Source of the DNA: Marixanthomonas sp. SCSIO 43207
Lineage (GTDB): Bacteria > Bacteroidota > Bacteroidia > Flavobacteriales > Flavobacteriaceae
Assembly (NCBI RefSeq): GCF_019904255.1
Contig: NZ_CP063203.1
Span: 2,674,501-2,738,500, forward strand
DNA: 64,000 bases
Reading direction: 5' to 3'
Both the position numbers and the translations under genes were made by a program. The notes under the pieces were generated by a model. It did not search any database, was not told where the DNA came from, and saw only the letters and a program-made list of their open reading frames with translations. This document shows positions 53,883-61,489 of the stretch, one piece after another. Numbering within the stretch: the stretch's first letter is position 1; each line of letters opens with the position of its first letter.

Positions 53883-54860
53883 TTAAGTTTTGTTTAGGTA
53901 AGAAGTAATAATTTGTGTGTTATTTAATAATTCAATAGTATTTTTTATGTCATTGTGTATTTTGTTATGCTTATCTAATGCTTGTTTTATAGTATTTAGT
54001 TTCTTGATTTCAATACTATCTCCATATCTAGTTTTACCTTGTTTCGAAATATATCTTATTTTATGTTTAACCCATTCGATATATTCATCTCTGAATCCTT
54101 GATAAAATTTTTGCAACAATCCTAAAAATAAATCTAAATCAGGTTTGGTAAATTCAGTGTTTTTCAAATCAAAAATTATAACTTCACTAGATCCTAAAAA
54201 ATTTAAAAAGAAATTTAAATCATCTGAGGGTTTTAATAATTTATGAGAGTTTAAAAAATGATATAAATACATTATTGAAATGATATTTAAATCAAAATCA
54301 TTAGGGTGAAATGTATTATCAATATCTACATTTTGATTTTCCAATTTTACTATTCTTTCTCTTAGTAATCTAATAAAAGTTTGCTCAAAAAATGGATGTT
54401 CAATAATTTCATTAGAGGGCATTCCTTTCGGCAAAGCTTTTTTATTATAATCTGGATAATGAATTACTTCATTATAGTAGAATATTTTAAAAAGAATATT
54501 TTCTATCTCATTGAGAAGGTCATCGAGACTAGAATTATCAATATTTCGAATCAAATAACAACTAAGATTCTGAATATATTCATCATCGAAAGGTTCAAGA
54601 GCAAACCAAAAAATTGGATGCCTAGATAATTTAAGCAATTCGTTTTTAGAATTTATATAGAAATCTAAAGTGGCTAAATTGTAATCTTCAATAGTCGTGC
54701 TTACAGAGTAGTTTAATTCAAAATATGGATCTAATCGATCTTTTATATTGTTTGTTTTTTGTATTTCGGCAAGCTTTTTAGCTTTGGAATATTTTTCAAA
54801 AAATTTATCTTTCAGGTTTTTACACGAAAATTCAGTTTGGGCTATTTTATAAAAATCCAT
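53883..54860 (-). CDS. unrecognised protein beside the integrase
   Basis: Protein of 325 residues, soluble and largely helical, with leucine-rich stretches (LLNEIENILFKIFYYN, LNFFLNFLGSSEVIIFDLK, LFLGLLQKFYQGFRDEYIEWVKH). The C-terminus is a helical tail (KLNTIKQALDKHNKIHNDIKN). No nuclease, methylase or helicase motif is visible. Its start ATG overlaps the integrase stop by one base, so it is co-transcribed with the recombinase. It may be a recombination helper or cargo. Function unknown. Confidence 0.55.
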   Translation of the reverse strand: MDFYKIAQTEFSCKNLKDKFFEKYSKAKKLAEIQKTNNIKDRLDPYFELNYSVSTTIEDYNLATLDFYINSKNELLKLSRHPIFWFALEPFDDEYIQNLSCYLIRNIDNSSLDDLLNEIENILFKIFYYNEVIHYPDYNKKALPKGMPSNEIIEHPFFEQTFIRLLRERIVKLENQNVDIDNTFHPNDFDLNIISIMYLYHFLNSHKLLKPSDDLNFFLNFLGSSEVIIFDLKNTEFTKPDLDLFLGLLQKFYQGFRDEYIEWVKHKIRYISKQGKTRYGDSIEIKKLNTIKQALDKHNKIHNDIKNTIELLNNTQIITSYLNKT

Positions 54861-56092
54861 TAACTCCAGGCTTTATTCATTTCTTCTTCCCTTATTTTTT
54901 TGGAAAGCTTAATATACTTTTTAAAACTGCTATAACTTTTATGTCCAGTAATACTCATAACAATATCTGGGCGCATTCCTTTTTCAAGTGAAAGAGTAAT
55001 AAAAGTTCGTCTAGCAGTATGTGTGCTAATCATTTTATATTTCGGGATCACTTCTTCTATTCTTTCATTTCCAATAAAAGACGTTTTTACAATATCCTCA
55101 TTAAAATCAACTACTTTACAAGCTTCTTTTATATATTCTCTAAATTTTTGTGGGCTTATTATAGGTAGGTTGTAATCATACTTTTCAAGTATTTCTTTTG
55201 AATACTTGTTTAAAGGAATACCCAAATTACTTTTTTGCTTTGTAGTATTGATGAATATTTGACCATCTCTTATATTTCTTTTACTTATTCTAGAGTAATC
55301 TGAGTACCGCATTCCTGTTGAACATCCAAAAATAAAAACATCAACCACTTTCCGTAATCTATTTGTTTTAAATTTATGAGTGTATAATTTTTCTAGTTCA
55401 GTGAATGAAAGTGCTACTTCATCCGTATCGCTGGAAACCTTTTCAAAATTCTTAAAATCTAAATTTCTGTGGTACTTTTTCATTACCGCCCAATTCATAA
55501 AAGTTTTTATAAAACCAATATTCCTTCCAAGAGTATTATTCTTATGTCTTAATGTCTTTCTACTATACTTCACAAATTTGATGTAAAAGTCATTATTGAT
55601 TCTATTGAAAGTTAAATTATACTTTTCTGCAATAGAAAAATCTTCAAGTACCGATTTAATGTTTTCGTATCGACCAATCGTGCCCGTTGTTATTTTTCCT
55701 AAATCTTTTTTCTCTTGAATAAATTCATTGAATACATTAAAAAACGATTTTGGAGCCGTAGTAAATTTTTTGAATTGATAATCTAATTCTGCTTTAATTA
55801 GATTTACGGTTAATTCTGTTCCTTCTGCTTCAATCTTCGAACAAATCAACTGAAAAGCTTCCCCATATCTTGACAATTGATTTATAATTGAATTAACTTG
55901 AATTGCTTTGGTTGTACGACCTTTTATTTTTTTCGGAAATTGTAATTCTTTGTCCCAGTTCTTTGGCTCAATCTTTTCACCAGTAGAATATTTCAAATAT
56001 TTATTTTCGGCTTTTATTCTTGCCCTTAAATAAATAAGAGTTGGTTTAGTACTGTTCGGGTCCTTGAGATTAAAAGTGTAGGAGTAATTCAT
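54860..56092 (-). CDS. tyrosine recombinase (site-specific integrase)
   Basis: Protein of 410 residues with an N-terminal SAM-like arm domain (about 100-210) and a C-terminal catalytic domain. Catalytic residues visible are R262 (STGMRYSDYSR), H358 and R361 (THTARRTF), H384 (GHKSYSSF) and Y393 (KKYIKL). It carries out integration into the tRNA-Ser gene, since it lies next to attR. Direct repeats flanking the element ends are candidate arm sites. Confidence 0.92.
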   Translation of the reverse strand: MNYSYTFNLKDPNSTKPTLIYLRARIKAENKYLKYSTGEKIEPKNWDKELQFPKKIKGRTTKAIQVNSIINQLSRYGEAFQLICSKIEAEGTELTVNLIKAELDYQFKKFTTAPKSFFNVFNEFIQEKKDLGKITTGTIGRYENIKSVLEDFSIAEKYNLTFNRINNDFYIKFVKYSRKTLRHKNNTLGRNIGFIKTFMNWAVMKKYHRNLDFKNFEKVSSDTDEVALSFTELEKLYTHKFKTNRLRKVVDVFIFGCSTGMRYSDYSRISKRNIRDGQIFINTTKQKSNLGIPLNKYSKEILEKYDYNLPIISPQKFREYIKEACKVVDFNEDIVKTSFIGNERIEEVIPKYKMISTHTARRTFITLSLEKGMRPDIVMSITGHKSYSSFKKYIKLSKKIREEEMNKAWS

Positions 56093-56096
56093 TACA

Positions 56097-56119
56097 GGGG
56101 CATAATTAGGGGCATAATT
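56097..56119 (+). repeat. right arm-type repeats of the integrase
   Basis: GGGGCATAATT occurs at 56097-56107 and again at 56109-56119, 12 bases apart, matching the spacing and orientation of the left pair at 40300-40319. Confidence 0.6.
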
Positions 56120-56227
56120 TTGTTATAACTGCTATATATTCGAAATATACACAAACATAACAAAACCTTTATTAATAGGCAATAACATCACTAATTATAA
56201 GGTTTAAGATAAATATAAATATAAAAA

Positions 56228-56250
56228 GTTCGAATCCCTCTTTCTCCGCT
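56228..56250 (+). other. attR: 23-bp core, tRNA-Ser 3' fragment
   Basis: Identical to 40234-40256. It is a fragment of the tRNA 3' half without the rest of the gene, and marks the right boundary of the island. Confidence 0.92.
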
Positions 56251-56284
56251 AAAACCTGTAAACCAATTGTTTACAGGTTTTTTT
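56251..56284 (+). terminator. ancestral tRNA-Ser terminator
   Basis: AAAACCTGTAAAC pairs with GTTTACAGGTTTT around CAATT with a T tract. It is probably the original terminator of the tRNA gene, displaced by the insertion. Confidence 0.85.
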
Positions 56285-56371
56285 GTTTTATCTGCTATCT
56301 TTTCAAGTCAAGAACAACACCTAAATAATTAATAGCAATAAATTAATTTATAGTTTACTATAGTTTTAATC

Positions 56372-56410
56372 AAAAAAAAAACCCTTAAAGCATTATCTGC
56401 CTTAAGGGTT
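56372..56410 (-). terminator. terminator of the FKBP lipoprotein gene
   Basis: On the minus strand AACCCTTAA (read from 56410) pairs with TTAAGGGTT and is followed by a run of eight or more T. It ends the leftward 56435-57361 gene. Confidence 0.8.
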
Positions 56411-56434
56411 TGTTATGTAGAAAAATAATTTTAA

Positions 56435-57361
56435 TTAACTATCTGCATCTAGATAATTGGGTACTCCATCGCCATCGCTATCAAGGAAAATAATATTGCC
56501 TTCGTCATCAAATTCAATTTCAACACTCGTTGGAACACCATCACCATCATCATCACTATCAATAAAGTTTGGCACTCCATCTCCGTCTGTATCATCATCT
56601 TCTTCAAAACCATTTTCATTTCTGTCTTCTAGAACAGAGGGAACACCATCACCATCTTGATCCCCTACTTCCATCTCATATAATTGAAACGTAAAAATAA
56701 GCTGATCATAACTACTTATTCCTGAAGCAATAGGAGGCTGATTAAAATATCCTAAACCACTAGGTATAAAAACGGCGCCTATTCCAAAATCTTTAAAGGT
56801 TACGGTACCATCTGGATTTTGAACAGTTAATTCTGGATCTGCTGTATTAAACTCTATAACTGCATCTTGCAATCCATTAATAACTTGTGTTAAATCAAAC
56901 TTTACGGGTGATACAGAACCATCAAAAACTACGTTGTCTAGAAGTGTTTGTCCTTCATATGAAAGAATAGCCAAGTCTGGAAAACTTGGAGAATTTTCAC
57001 CACCACCTTGATTCACATTTAAATAATACAAAGTATATTCTAGATCGGTTTCAAATCTATCTCTTACTTTTTTAGATTTTACTTGATTGATTAAAGGTTC
57101 TTTATCTGCATTATCTCCTGCAATGGTGTCAAATTTTATTCTGAAATCAAAATTTTCAGGAGGGTTATTAAACTCTTCATAGTTATAAAAGTGAGTCTCT
57201 AGATAGGAAACAATTTCAGCTTCTGCGGCAGCGGCTTCTTCGCCTCTATCACGAGCAGGAATCGTGGTTCCTCCATTATCATCATCATTTTTACAAGACG
57301 TTAAAATTACACTACAAACAAGTGTGGTAAGAAATATAAATTTGTATTTATTCATCATCAT
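56435..57361 (-). CDS. FKBP-type peptidyl-prolyl isomerase lipoprotein with calcium repeats
   Basis: Lipoprotein of about 308 residues; the start at 57361 (MMMNKYK) is preferred over 57385. The lipobox is VILTSC. Two FKBP-like halves are suggested: [12 protein letters not shown]... and, from about 145, [33 protein letters not shown] and FTFQLYEME. The end (about 250-308) is a run of aspartate-rich calcium repeats ([29 protein letters not shown]). Similar lipoproteins of Flavobacteriia belong to the GldI neighbourhood. It probably assists folding of surface proteins in the periplasm. Confidence 0.82.
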   Translation of the reverse strand: MMMNKYKFIFLTTLVCSVILTSCKNDDDNGGTTIPARDRGEEAAAAEAEIVSYLETHFYNYEEFNNPPENFDFRIKFDTIAGDNADKEPLINQVKSKKVRDRFETDLEYTLYYLNVNQGGGENSPSFPDLAILSYEGQTLLDNVVFDGSVSPVKFDLTQVINGLQDAVIEFNTADPELTVQNPDGTVTFKDFGIGAVFIPSGLGYFNQPPIASGISSYDQLIFTFQLYEMEVGDQDGDGVPSVLEDRNENGFEEDDDTDGDGVPNFIDSDDDGDGVPTSVEIEFDDEGNIIFLDSDGDGVPNYLDADS

Positions 57362-57435
57362 TTTTTTCGGGGCGGAAAGATACAATTTTCCATTATTTTT
57401 GCAGTATCAATTAACGTAGATTTTTAAATAGTAGT

Positions 57436-57810
57436 ATGAGAGTAGACAAATATTTGTGGAGTGTTCGCTATTTTAAAACTAGAAGTATTGCAACCAAAGC
57501 CTGTAAAAAAGGTGCCGTAAAGGTTAATCAAGATGTTGTTAAACCTTCTAGAGATGTATATCCCGGCGATCAAATACACGTGCGCAAAAACCAAATTAAC
57601 TACAGTCTTGAAGTTTTAAATTTGCCAAAAAACAGACTTGGAGCAAAGTTGGTCGATATTTATAGAAAAGATACTACCCCAAAAGAAGCGTTTGAAAGTC
57701 AAGAAATACTTCAATATGCCAAAAAATATTATCGTAAAAAAGGTACTGGTAGACCAACCAAAAAGGATAGAAGAGATTTAGAAGATTTTACCAATAATCA
57801 AGAAGAATAA
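57436..57810 (+). CDS. S4 RNA-binding protein (Hsp15-like)
   Basis: Protein of 124 residues. The S4 domain is at about 1-65: MRVDKYLWSVRYFKTRSIATKACKKGAVKVNQ and SRDVYPGDQIHVRK (in parts). A positively charged tail (RKKGTGRPTKKDRRDL) follows. Hsp15-type proteins bind 50S ribosomal subunits carrying nascent chains and help rescue them. It is the first of a pair with a phosphoribosyltransferase 43 bases downstream. Confidence 0.85.
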   Translation: MRVDKYLWSVRYFKTRSIATKACKKGAVKVNQDVVKPSRDVYPGDQIHVRKNQINYSLEVLNLPKNRLGAKLVDIYRKDTTPKEAFESQEILQYAKKYYRKKGTGRPTKKDRRDLEDFTNNQEE

Positions 57811-57853
57811 TACGAGTCGCTTTTACTATCTTTGATAAAAAGAGAATCATAAT

Positions 57854-58354
57854 ATGCCAGAAGAAGTTACCATCCTTGATAAAAAACAAATTGATTATAA
57901 AATAAGAAGAATTGCGTTTCAAATTTATGAAGCAAATGTTTCTGAAAAAGAAGTGATCATTGCCGGTATCAAAACAAATGGCTATGTTTTTGCTGAAAAA
58001 TTAAAAAAAGCGGTTGAAAAAATTTCACCTTTAAAAGTAACGTTGTGCGAGGTAATTATTAATAAAAAAGAACCTACTTCAGCTATACAAACCTCAATAC
58101 CACAAACAGACTATAAAAATAAATCACTTTTACTGGTAGATGATGTACTACACTCTGGAACTACATTAATCTATGGCGTAAAGCATTTTCTAGAAGTTCC
58201 GCTAAAGCAATTTAAAACAGCTGTTCTCGTGGACCGAAATCACAAAAAATATCCTATAAAAGCAGATTTTAAAGGAATATCCCTATCAACCTCTTTAAAC
58301 GAAAATGTAGCTGTTATTTTTGAAAAAAATAAAGATCGCGCTATTTTAGAATAG
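57854..58354 (+). CDS. phosphoribosyltransferase family protein (PyrR-like)
   Basis: Protein of 166 residues with the PRPP loop LLLVDDVLHSGTTLIYGV (about 96-113) and a Rossmann-like core (EVIIAGIKTNGYVFAEKL, then LKVTLCEVIINKK). It could convert a base to its nucleotide or act as a PyrR-type regulator; the flexible arm that would decide is not diagnostic. Its last 9 bases overlap the end of the convergent shikimate kinase gene. Confidence 0.82.
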   Translation: MPEEVTILDKKQIDYKIRRIAFQIYEANVSEKEVIIAGIKTNGYVFAEKLKKAVEKISPLKVTLCEVIINKKEPTSAIQTSIPQTDYKNKSLLLVDDVLHSGTTLIYGVKHFLEVPLKQFKTAVLVDRNHKKYPIKADFKGISLSTSLNENVAVIFEKNKDRAILE

Positions 58355-58867
58355 TTTGGCAATAATTTCCTCAACAATTTCTGAAGTATCTTTATTATCT
58401 ACCGTAACTGTTACATCTGCTTGACTGTATACGTGTGATCTTTCAAAAAGGTGTTTTCTTATAAAGTCTGTCAACTCTTCTTTATTGGGTAGATGAGAAA
58501 TAAGTGGTCGTTGCTCTTTTTCTAAAAATAATCGATCTGTTAAAACTGGCAAAGAAGCCTTTAAATATACCGTTACTACTTGTTCAGACTCAGATAAAAA
58601 ACGCATTGCATCACCATAACAAGGTGTACCACCGCCGGTGGCTAAAACTAGTTCATGATTTGTATTGACAACTTCCTTTAATATATCACCTTCTTTTTTT
58701 CTGAAATAAATTTCTCCTTTTTCTGAAAAAATGTTTGATATTGTTTTTTCTTCTTTTTGTTCAATTTCGGTATCTAAATCTTTAAAATTGTAATTTAAAA
58801 TCTTGGAAAGCTGATTTCCTACTGTAGATTTTCCACTTCCCATATATCCTATTAGTATAATTTTCAT
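58346..58867 (-). CDS. aroK: shikimate kinase
   Basis: Protein of 173 residues with the P-loop GYMGSGKSTVG (about 7-17), DLDTEIE for shikimate and magnesium binding, ATGGGTPCYG (about 76-85) and ERSHVYSQADVTV. The LID segment includes EKEQRPLIS. It phosphorylates shikimate at the 3-hydroxyl with ATP, step five of the aromatic amino acid pathway. No other aro gene is nearby. Confidence 0.92.
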   Translation of the reverse strand: MKIILIGYMGSGKSTVGNQLSKILNYNFKDLDTEIEQKEEKTISNIFSEKGEIYFRKKEGDILKEVVNTNHELVLATGGGTPCYGDAMRFLSESEQVVTVYLKASLPVLTDRLFLEKEQRPLISHLPNKEELTDFIRKHLFERSHVYSQADVTVTVDNKDTSEIVEEIIAKLF

Positions 58868-58936
58868 AAAATTTATTTCGGTATTTACTGATTGTCACGC
58901 ACTTTAAAAATTCCTTCAAATTTAATTGAAATTCTT

Positions 58937-58968
58937 TTGGATAAATCGAATAAATGATAGTATATTTG
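58937..58968 (+). promoter_or_regulatory. promoter of tRNA-Lys
   Basis: A TTG (58937-58939, within TTTTGG) is 21 bases before the -7 box TATATTTG at 58961-58968. Confidence 0.65.
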
Positions 58969-59028
58969 CACCCGCTATTGCAAACAAAAGCAATCGCACT
59001 TTAAAAGTAAAATTTTAAAGCACTTATT

Positions 59029-59101
59029 GACCTGGTAGCTCAGTTGGTAGAGCATCTCCCTTTTAAGGAGAGGGTCCTGGGTTCGAGCCCCAGCCAGGTC
59101 A
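59029..59101 (+). tRNA. tRNA-Lys (anticodon TTT)
   Basis: 73-base tRNA. Acceptor GACCTGG/CCAGGTC with discriminator A, D-loop AGCTCAGTTGGTAGAGC, anticodon loop CTTTTAA giving TTT, and T-loop GTTCGAGCC. CCA is not encoded. Confidence 0.95.
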
Positions 59102-59110
59102 CAAAATGAT

Positions 59111-59148
59111 AAAATCCTTGTTACTTTATAACAAGGATTTTTTTTTAT
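59111..59148 (+). terminator. terminator after tRNA-Lys
   Basis: AAATCCTTGTTA pairs with TAACAAGGATTT around CTTTA, followed by a T tract. Convergent with the thioredoxin-like gene end. Confidence 0.85.
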
Positions 59149-59159
59149 TGTAATATTTA

Positions 59160-59801
59160 TTAAAAGTATTTCTCCACTTTCTCCAAACAAAGATTTTTTG
59201 ATATAGTTGCTAGTTCGGCAACAATGTTATTTCCTTTGTCTTTATTGTACCAGATTTGCAATTGTTTTTTAAAAGCATCATCTAGTTTACCGTGTTCAGT
59301 TTTATAATCATTTACTAGGTTTGTAGCTGCCTGCGAGCGTGGCCCCCACTCTGCTAATACTTCAAAATCTGAATCTAATATTATTACCTTCGGAATACTT
59401 TTAGAACCGTTGGTAAGAAACAGATTCATCAACTCAGGATGCTCATCACGAAATACAATTTTTAAATCTATATTTTCTGAAAGTTCTGATGCTTTATTAA
59501 TAAATGGAAGTGCTTGTACGGCATCGCCACACCAAGTTTCAGTAATAACCAACCAAGTTTGTTTTTCACAGGTTTCTTTAAAATAATGCCGATAAGCCTC
59601 TGGAATTGTAGCCGTTTTATCAAGTCGTTTATTGCGGCTGTAATTAAGTTTGGTATACATAACCTTTTGTTGCCATTGTTCTTCGGTATTTTCGGCTCGT
59701 ATTCCGGTGCTGCTTTCTTTTTCAACAAGTTGTTGAGTTAGTGATTTATACTCAGCATATGAGATCCCGTTTAAAACAGAATTTTTTAAAAGTGTTTTCA
59801 T
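59160..59801 (-). CDS. thioredoxin-fold family protein with WCGDA site
   Basis: Protein of 213 residues. The central domain has WLVITETWCGDAVQALPFINKASE (in parts); the normal CGPC active site reads TWCGDA, with only one cysteine. It continues IDLKIVFRDEHPELMNLFLTNGSKSIPKVIIL, where SIP carries the cis-proline. The family belongs to the Bacteroidetes thioredoxin-like group. A single active cysteine means it cannot be a normal disulfide reductase; it may be a thiol-based sensor or bacillithiol-like partner. Confidence 0.8.
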   Translation of the reverse strand: MKTLLKNSVLNGISYAEYKSLTQQLVEKESSTGIRAENTEEQWQQKVMYTKLNYSRNKRLDKTATIPEAYRHYFKETCEKQTWLVITETWCGDAVQALPFINKASELSENIDLKIVFRDEHPELMNLFLTNGSKSIPKVIILDSDFEVLAEWGPRSQAATNLVNDYKTEHGKLDDAFKKQLQIWYNKDKGNNIVAELATISKNLCLEKVEKYF

Positions 59802-59996
59802 ATCAATTTATTTTTCAAAAATGTAAATCCTTATTTGTAAGCTACCTTTTTCTGAAAGTATACTACTTAAAAGATATCTTTCAATTATAGTATTTGTTTC
59901 AGAAAAGAAGAAAAACTTACAATAAAGTTAGTACAAGTTTATTGTAATAAAAATGACTTATATCAACCCTAAAAAAAAGTTGAAATACAGCGTTTT

Positions 59997-61280
59997 TTAA
60001 TGCTTAAAGCGTTCATATGCTGCTTTTTCAAGAGCTTCTTGGTGATCTGGGTGTGCAATGCTTATAAGAGCTTTGGCACGCTCACGCAATCCTTTACCAA
60101 ATAGGTTCACCACGCCGTGTTCTGTTGCAACATAGTGAACGTGAGCACGTGTTGTTGTTACGCTTGCTCCTTCTTTTAAAAACGGTGTTATTTTTGAAAT
60201 ACCTTTATTGGTGACTGATGGCATTGCAATAATAGGTTTTCCGCCGGGTGATAATGAGGCTCCTCGAATAAAATCCATTTGACCTCCTACTCCAGAATAT
60301 TGATACATACCTATTGAATCTGCGCAGACTTGACCTGTTAAATCAATCTCAATGGCGCTGTTTATTGCTGTTACTTTGGGATTTCTACGTATAATCGCCG
60401 TATCATTAGTATATCCAGCTTCTTTAAAATGAACTAAAGGATTGTCATCTATAAAATCATAAAGTTTTTGAGTTCCCATCGCAAAACAAGTAACAATTTT
60501 ATTGGTTTTTACTTCTTTCTTTTCACCGGTTATAACTCCTTTTTCAACCAACGGTAAAATACCATCGCTAAACAACTCTGTATGTATACCCAAGTGTTTA
60601 TGGTTAGTCAGGTTATTTAAAACAGCATTGGGTATATTACCAATACCCATTTGCAACGTAGCACCGTCTTCAACCAATCCTGCTACATGCCTACCTATTG
60701 TTTTTTCAATCTCTGTTGGTATAGAAGCAGCAGCAGCATAAATGGGTTCATCTACTTCTATAGCCATGTCTATATTCTTCACATGAATAATACCATCTCC
60801 GTGAGTTCTAGGCACACGTGGATTTATTTGTGCTATGACCTTTTTAGCAGTCAAAATTGCAGGTAATGTAATATCTACTGAAGCTCCTAGAGAGCAAAAG
60901 CCATGTTTGTCCGGTGGTGAAACTTGAATAAACGCTGCATCTAGCGGCAAGATATTTCGACGAAATAACCAATGTATTTCACTTAAAAAAACCGGTACAT
61001 AGTCACCCTGTGGTGTATGAACACCTTTTCTCACGTTTCCACCTACAAAAAATGTGTTAAGATGGAAAGCCTTGTTATAAGGTTCATCCAAATATTTTGC
61101 TTCACCATGTGTGTGAATTTGTACTATCTCGACATTTTTTAACTCTTCATAACGTTTGCATAAAGTATCTATTAGAACATTGGGAGTCATTGCGGCTCCT
61201 TGAAAAAACACTCTACTATCTGATGGTATTATTGAAACAGCTTCTTCTGGAGAAACAATTTTTATATTTTGTTGATTCAT
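59997..61280 (-). CDS. acetyl-CoA hydrolase/CoA-transferase family protein
   Basis: Protein of 427 residues with FFQGAAMTPNVLIDTLCKRY, IQVSPPDKHGFCSLG, VLNNLTNHKHLGIHTELFSDG (the catalytic glutamate region), SIGMYQYSGVGGQMDFIRGA and a long C-terminal CoA-binding part. Members transfer CoA between acetate and other acids such as 4-hydroxybutyrate or succinate. It is divergent from hemN, across a region with FNR-like dyads. Confidence 0.86.
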   Translation of the reverse strand: MNQQNIKIVSPEEAVSIIPSDSRVFFQGAAMTPNVLIDTLCKRYEELKNVEIVQIHTHGEAKYLDEPYNKAFHLNTFFVGGNVRKGVHTPQGDYVPVFLSEIHWLFRRNILPLDAAFIQVSPPDKHGFCSLGASVDITLPAILTAKKVIAQINPRVPRTHGDGIIHVKNIDMAIEVDEPIYAAAASIPTEIEKTIGRHVAGLVEDGATLQMGIGNIPNAVLNNLTNHKHLGIHTELFSDGILPLVEKGVITGEKKEVKTNKIVTCFAMGTQKLYDFIDDNPLVHFKEAGYTNDTAIIRRNPKVTAINSAIEIDLTGQVCADSIGMYQYSGVGGQMDFIRGASLSPGGKPIIAMPSVTNKGISKITPFLKEGASVTTTRAHVHYVATEHGVVNLFGKGLRERAKALISIAHPDHQEALEKAAYERFKH

Positions 61281-61331
61281 TTTTAATCGATTTTATGACT
61301 GCAAAGGTCTTGTTTGCAACTTGCATTTAGA

Positions 61332-61432
61332 ATGATTTTTATCATTTAAAATACATTTTTTTAAATAAAGCTACTAGCTGATTTATATCATTTTCTGAAA
61401 TCTAAGATGGTGATACTTTTGACCCGTATTAA
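61332..61432. promoter_or_regulatory. FNR-like dyads between CoA-transferase and hemN
   Basis: Two TGAT-N4-ATCA elements lie at 61333-61344 (within AATGATTTTTATCATT) and 61379-61390; centres are 46 bases apart. A weaker TTGAC-CCGT-ATTAA is at 61419-61432. This matches CRP/FNR-type half-sites. A TAnnTTTG box for hemN was not found. Confidence 0.5.
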
Positions 61433-61489
61433 CATCCTAAATCATTTACTTAAAATAGTATATAGGAGCTTTAAAATGAATGTATACAT

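Larger units (their letters stand above)
40234..56250. mobile_element. integrated genomic island in tRNA-Ser, about 16 kb
   Basis: Bounded by the 23-bp direct repeats. The right end carries a tyrosine recombinase reading leftwards, next to the attachment site as usual, then an unknown gene, an excisionase-like HTH and a primase-helicase. The left and middle parts hold restriction, nuclease, ABC/methyltransferase and cassette-like genes. No conjugation, capsid or plasmid-partition genes are visible, so the island may be mobilised by another element or replicate briefly using its own helicase. Confidence 0.9.

Noticed and set aside
40234-56250. Prophage
   Set aside because: No capsid, tail, terminase or lysis genes are visible between the att repeats.
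58975-59190. Minus-strand frame across tRNA-Lys
   Set aside because: It covers the whole tRNA gene and has no coding features.
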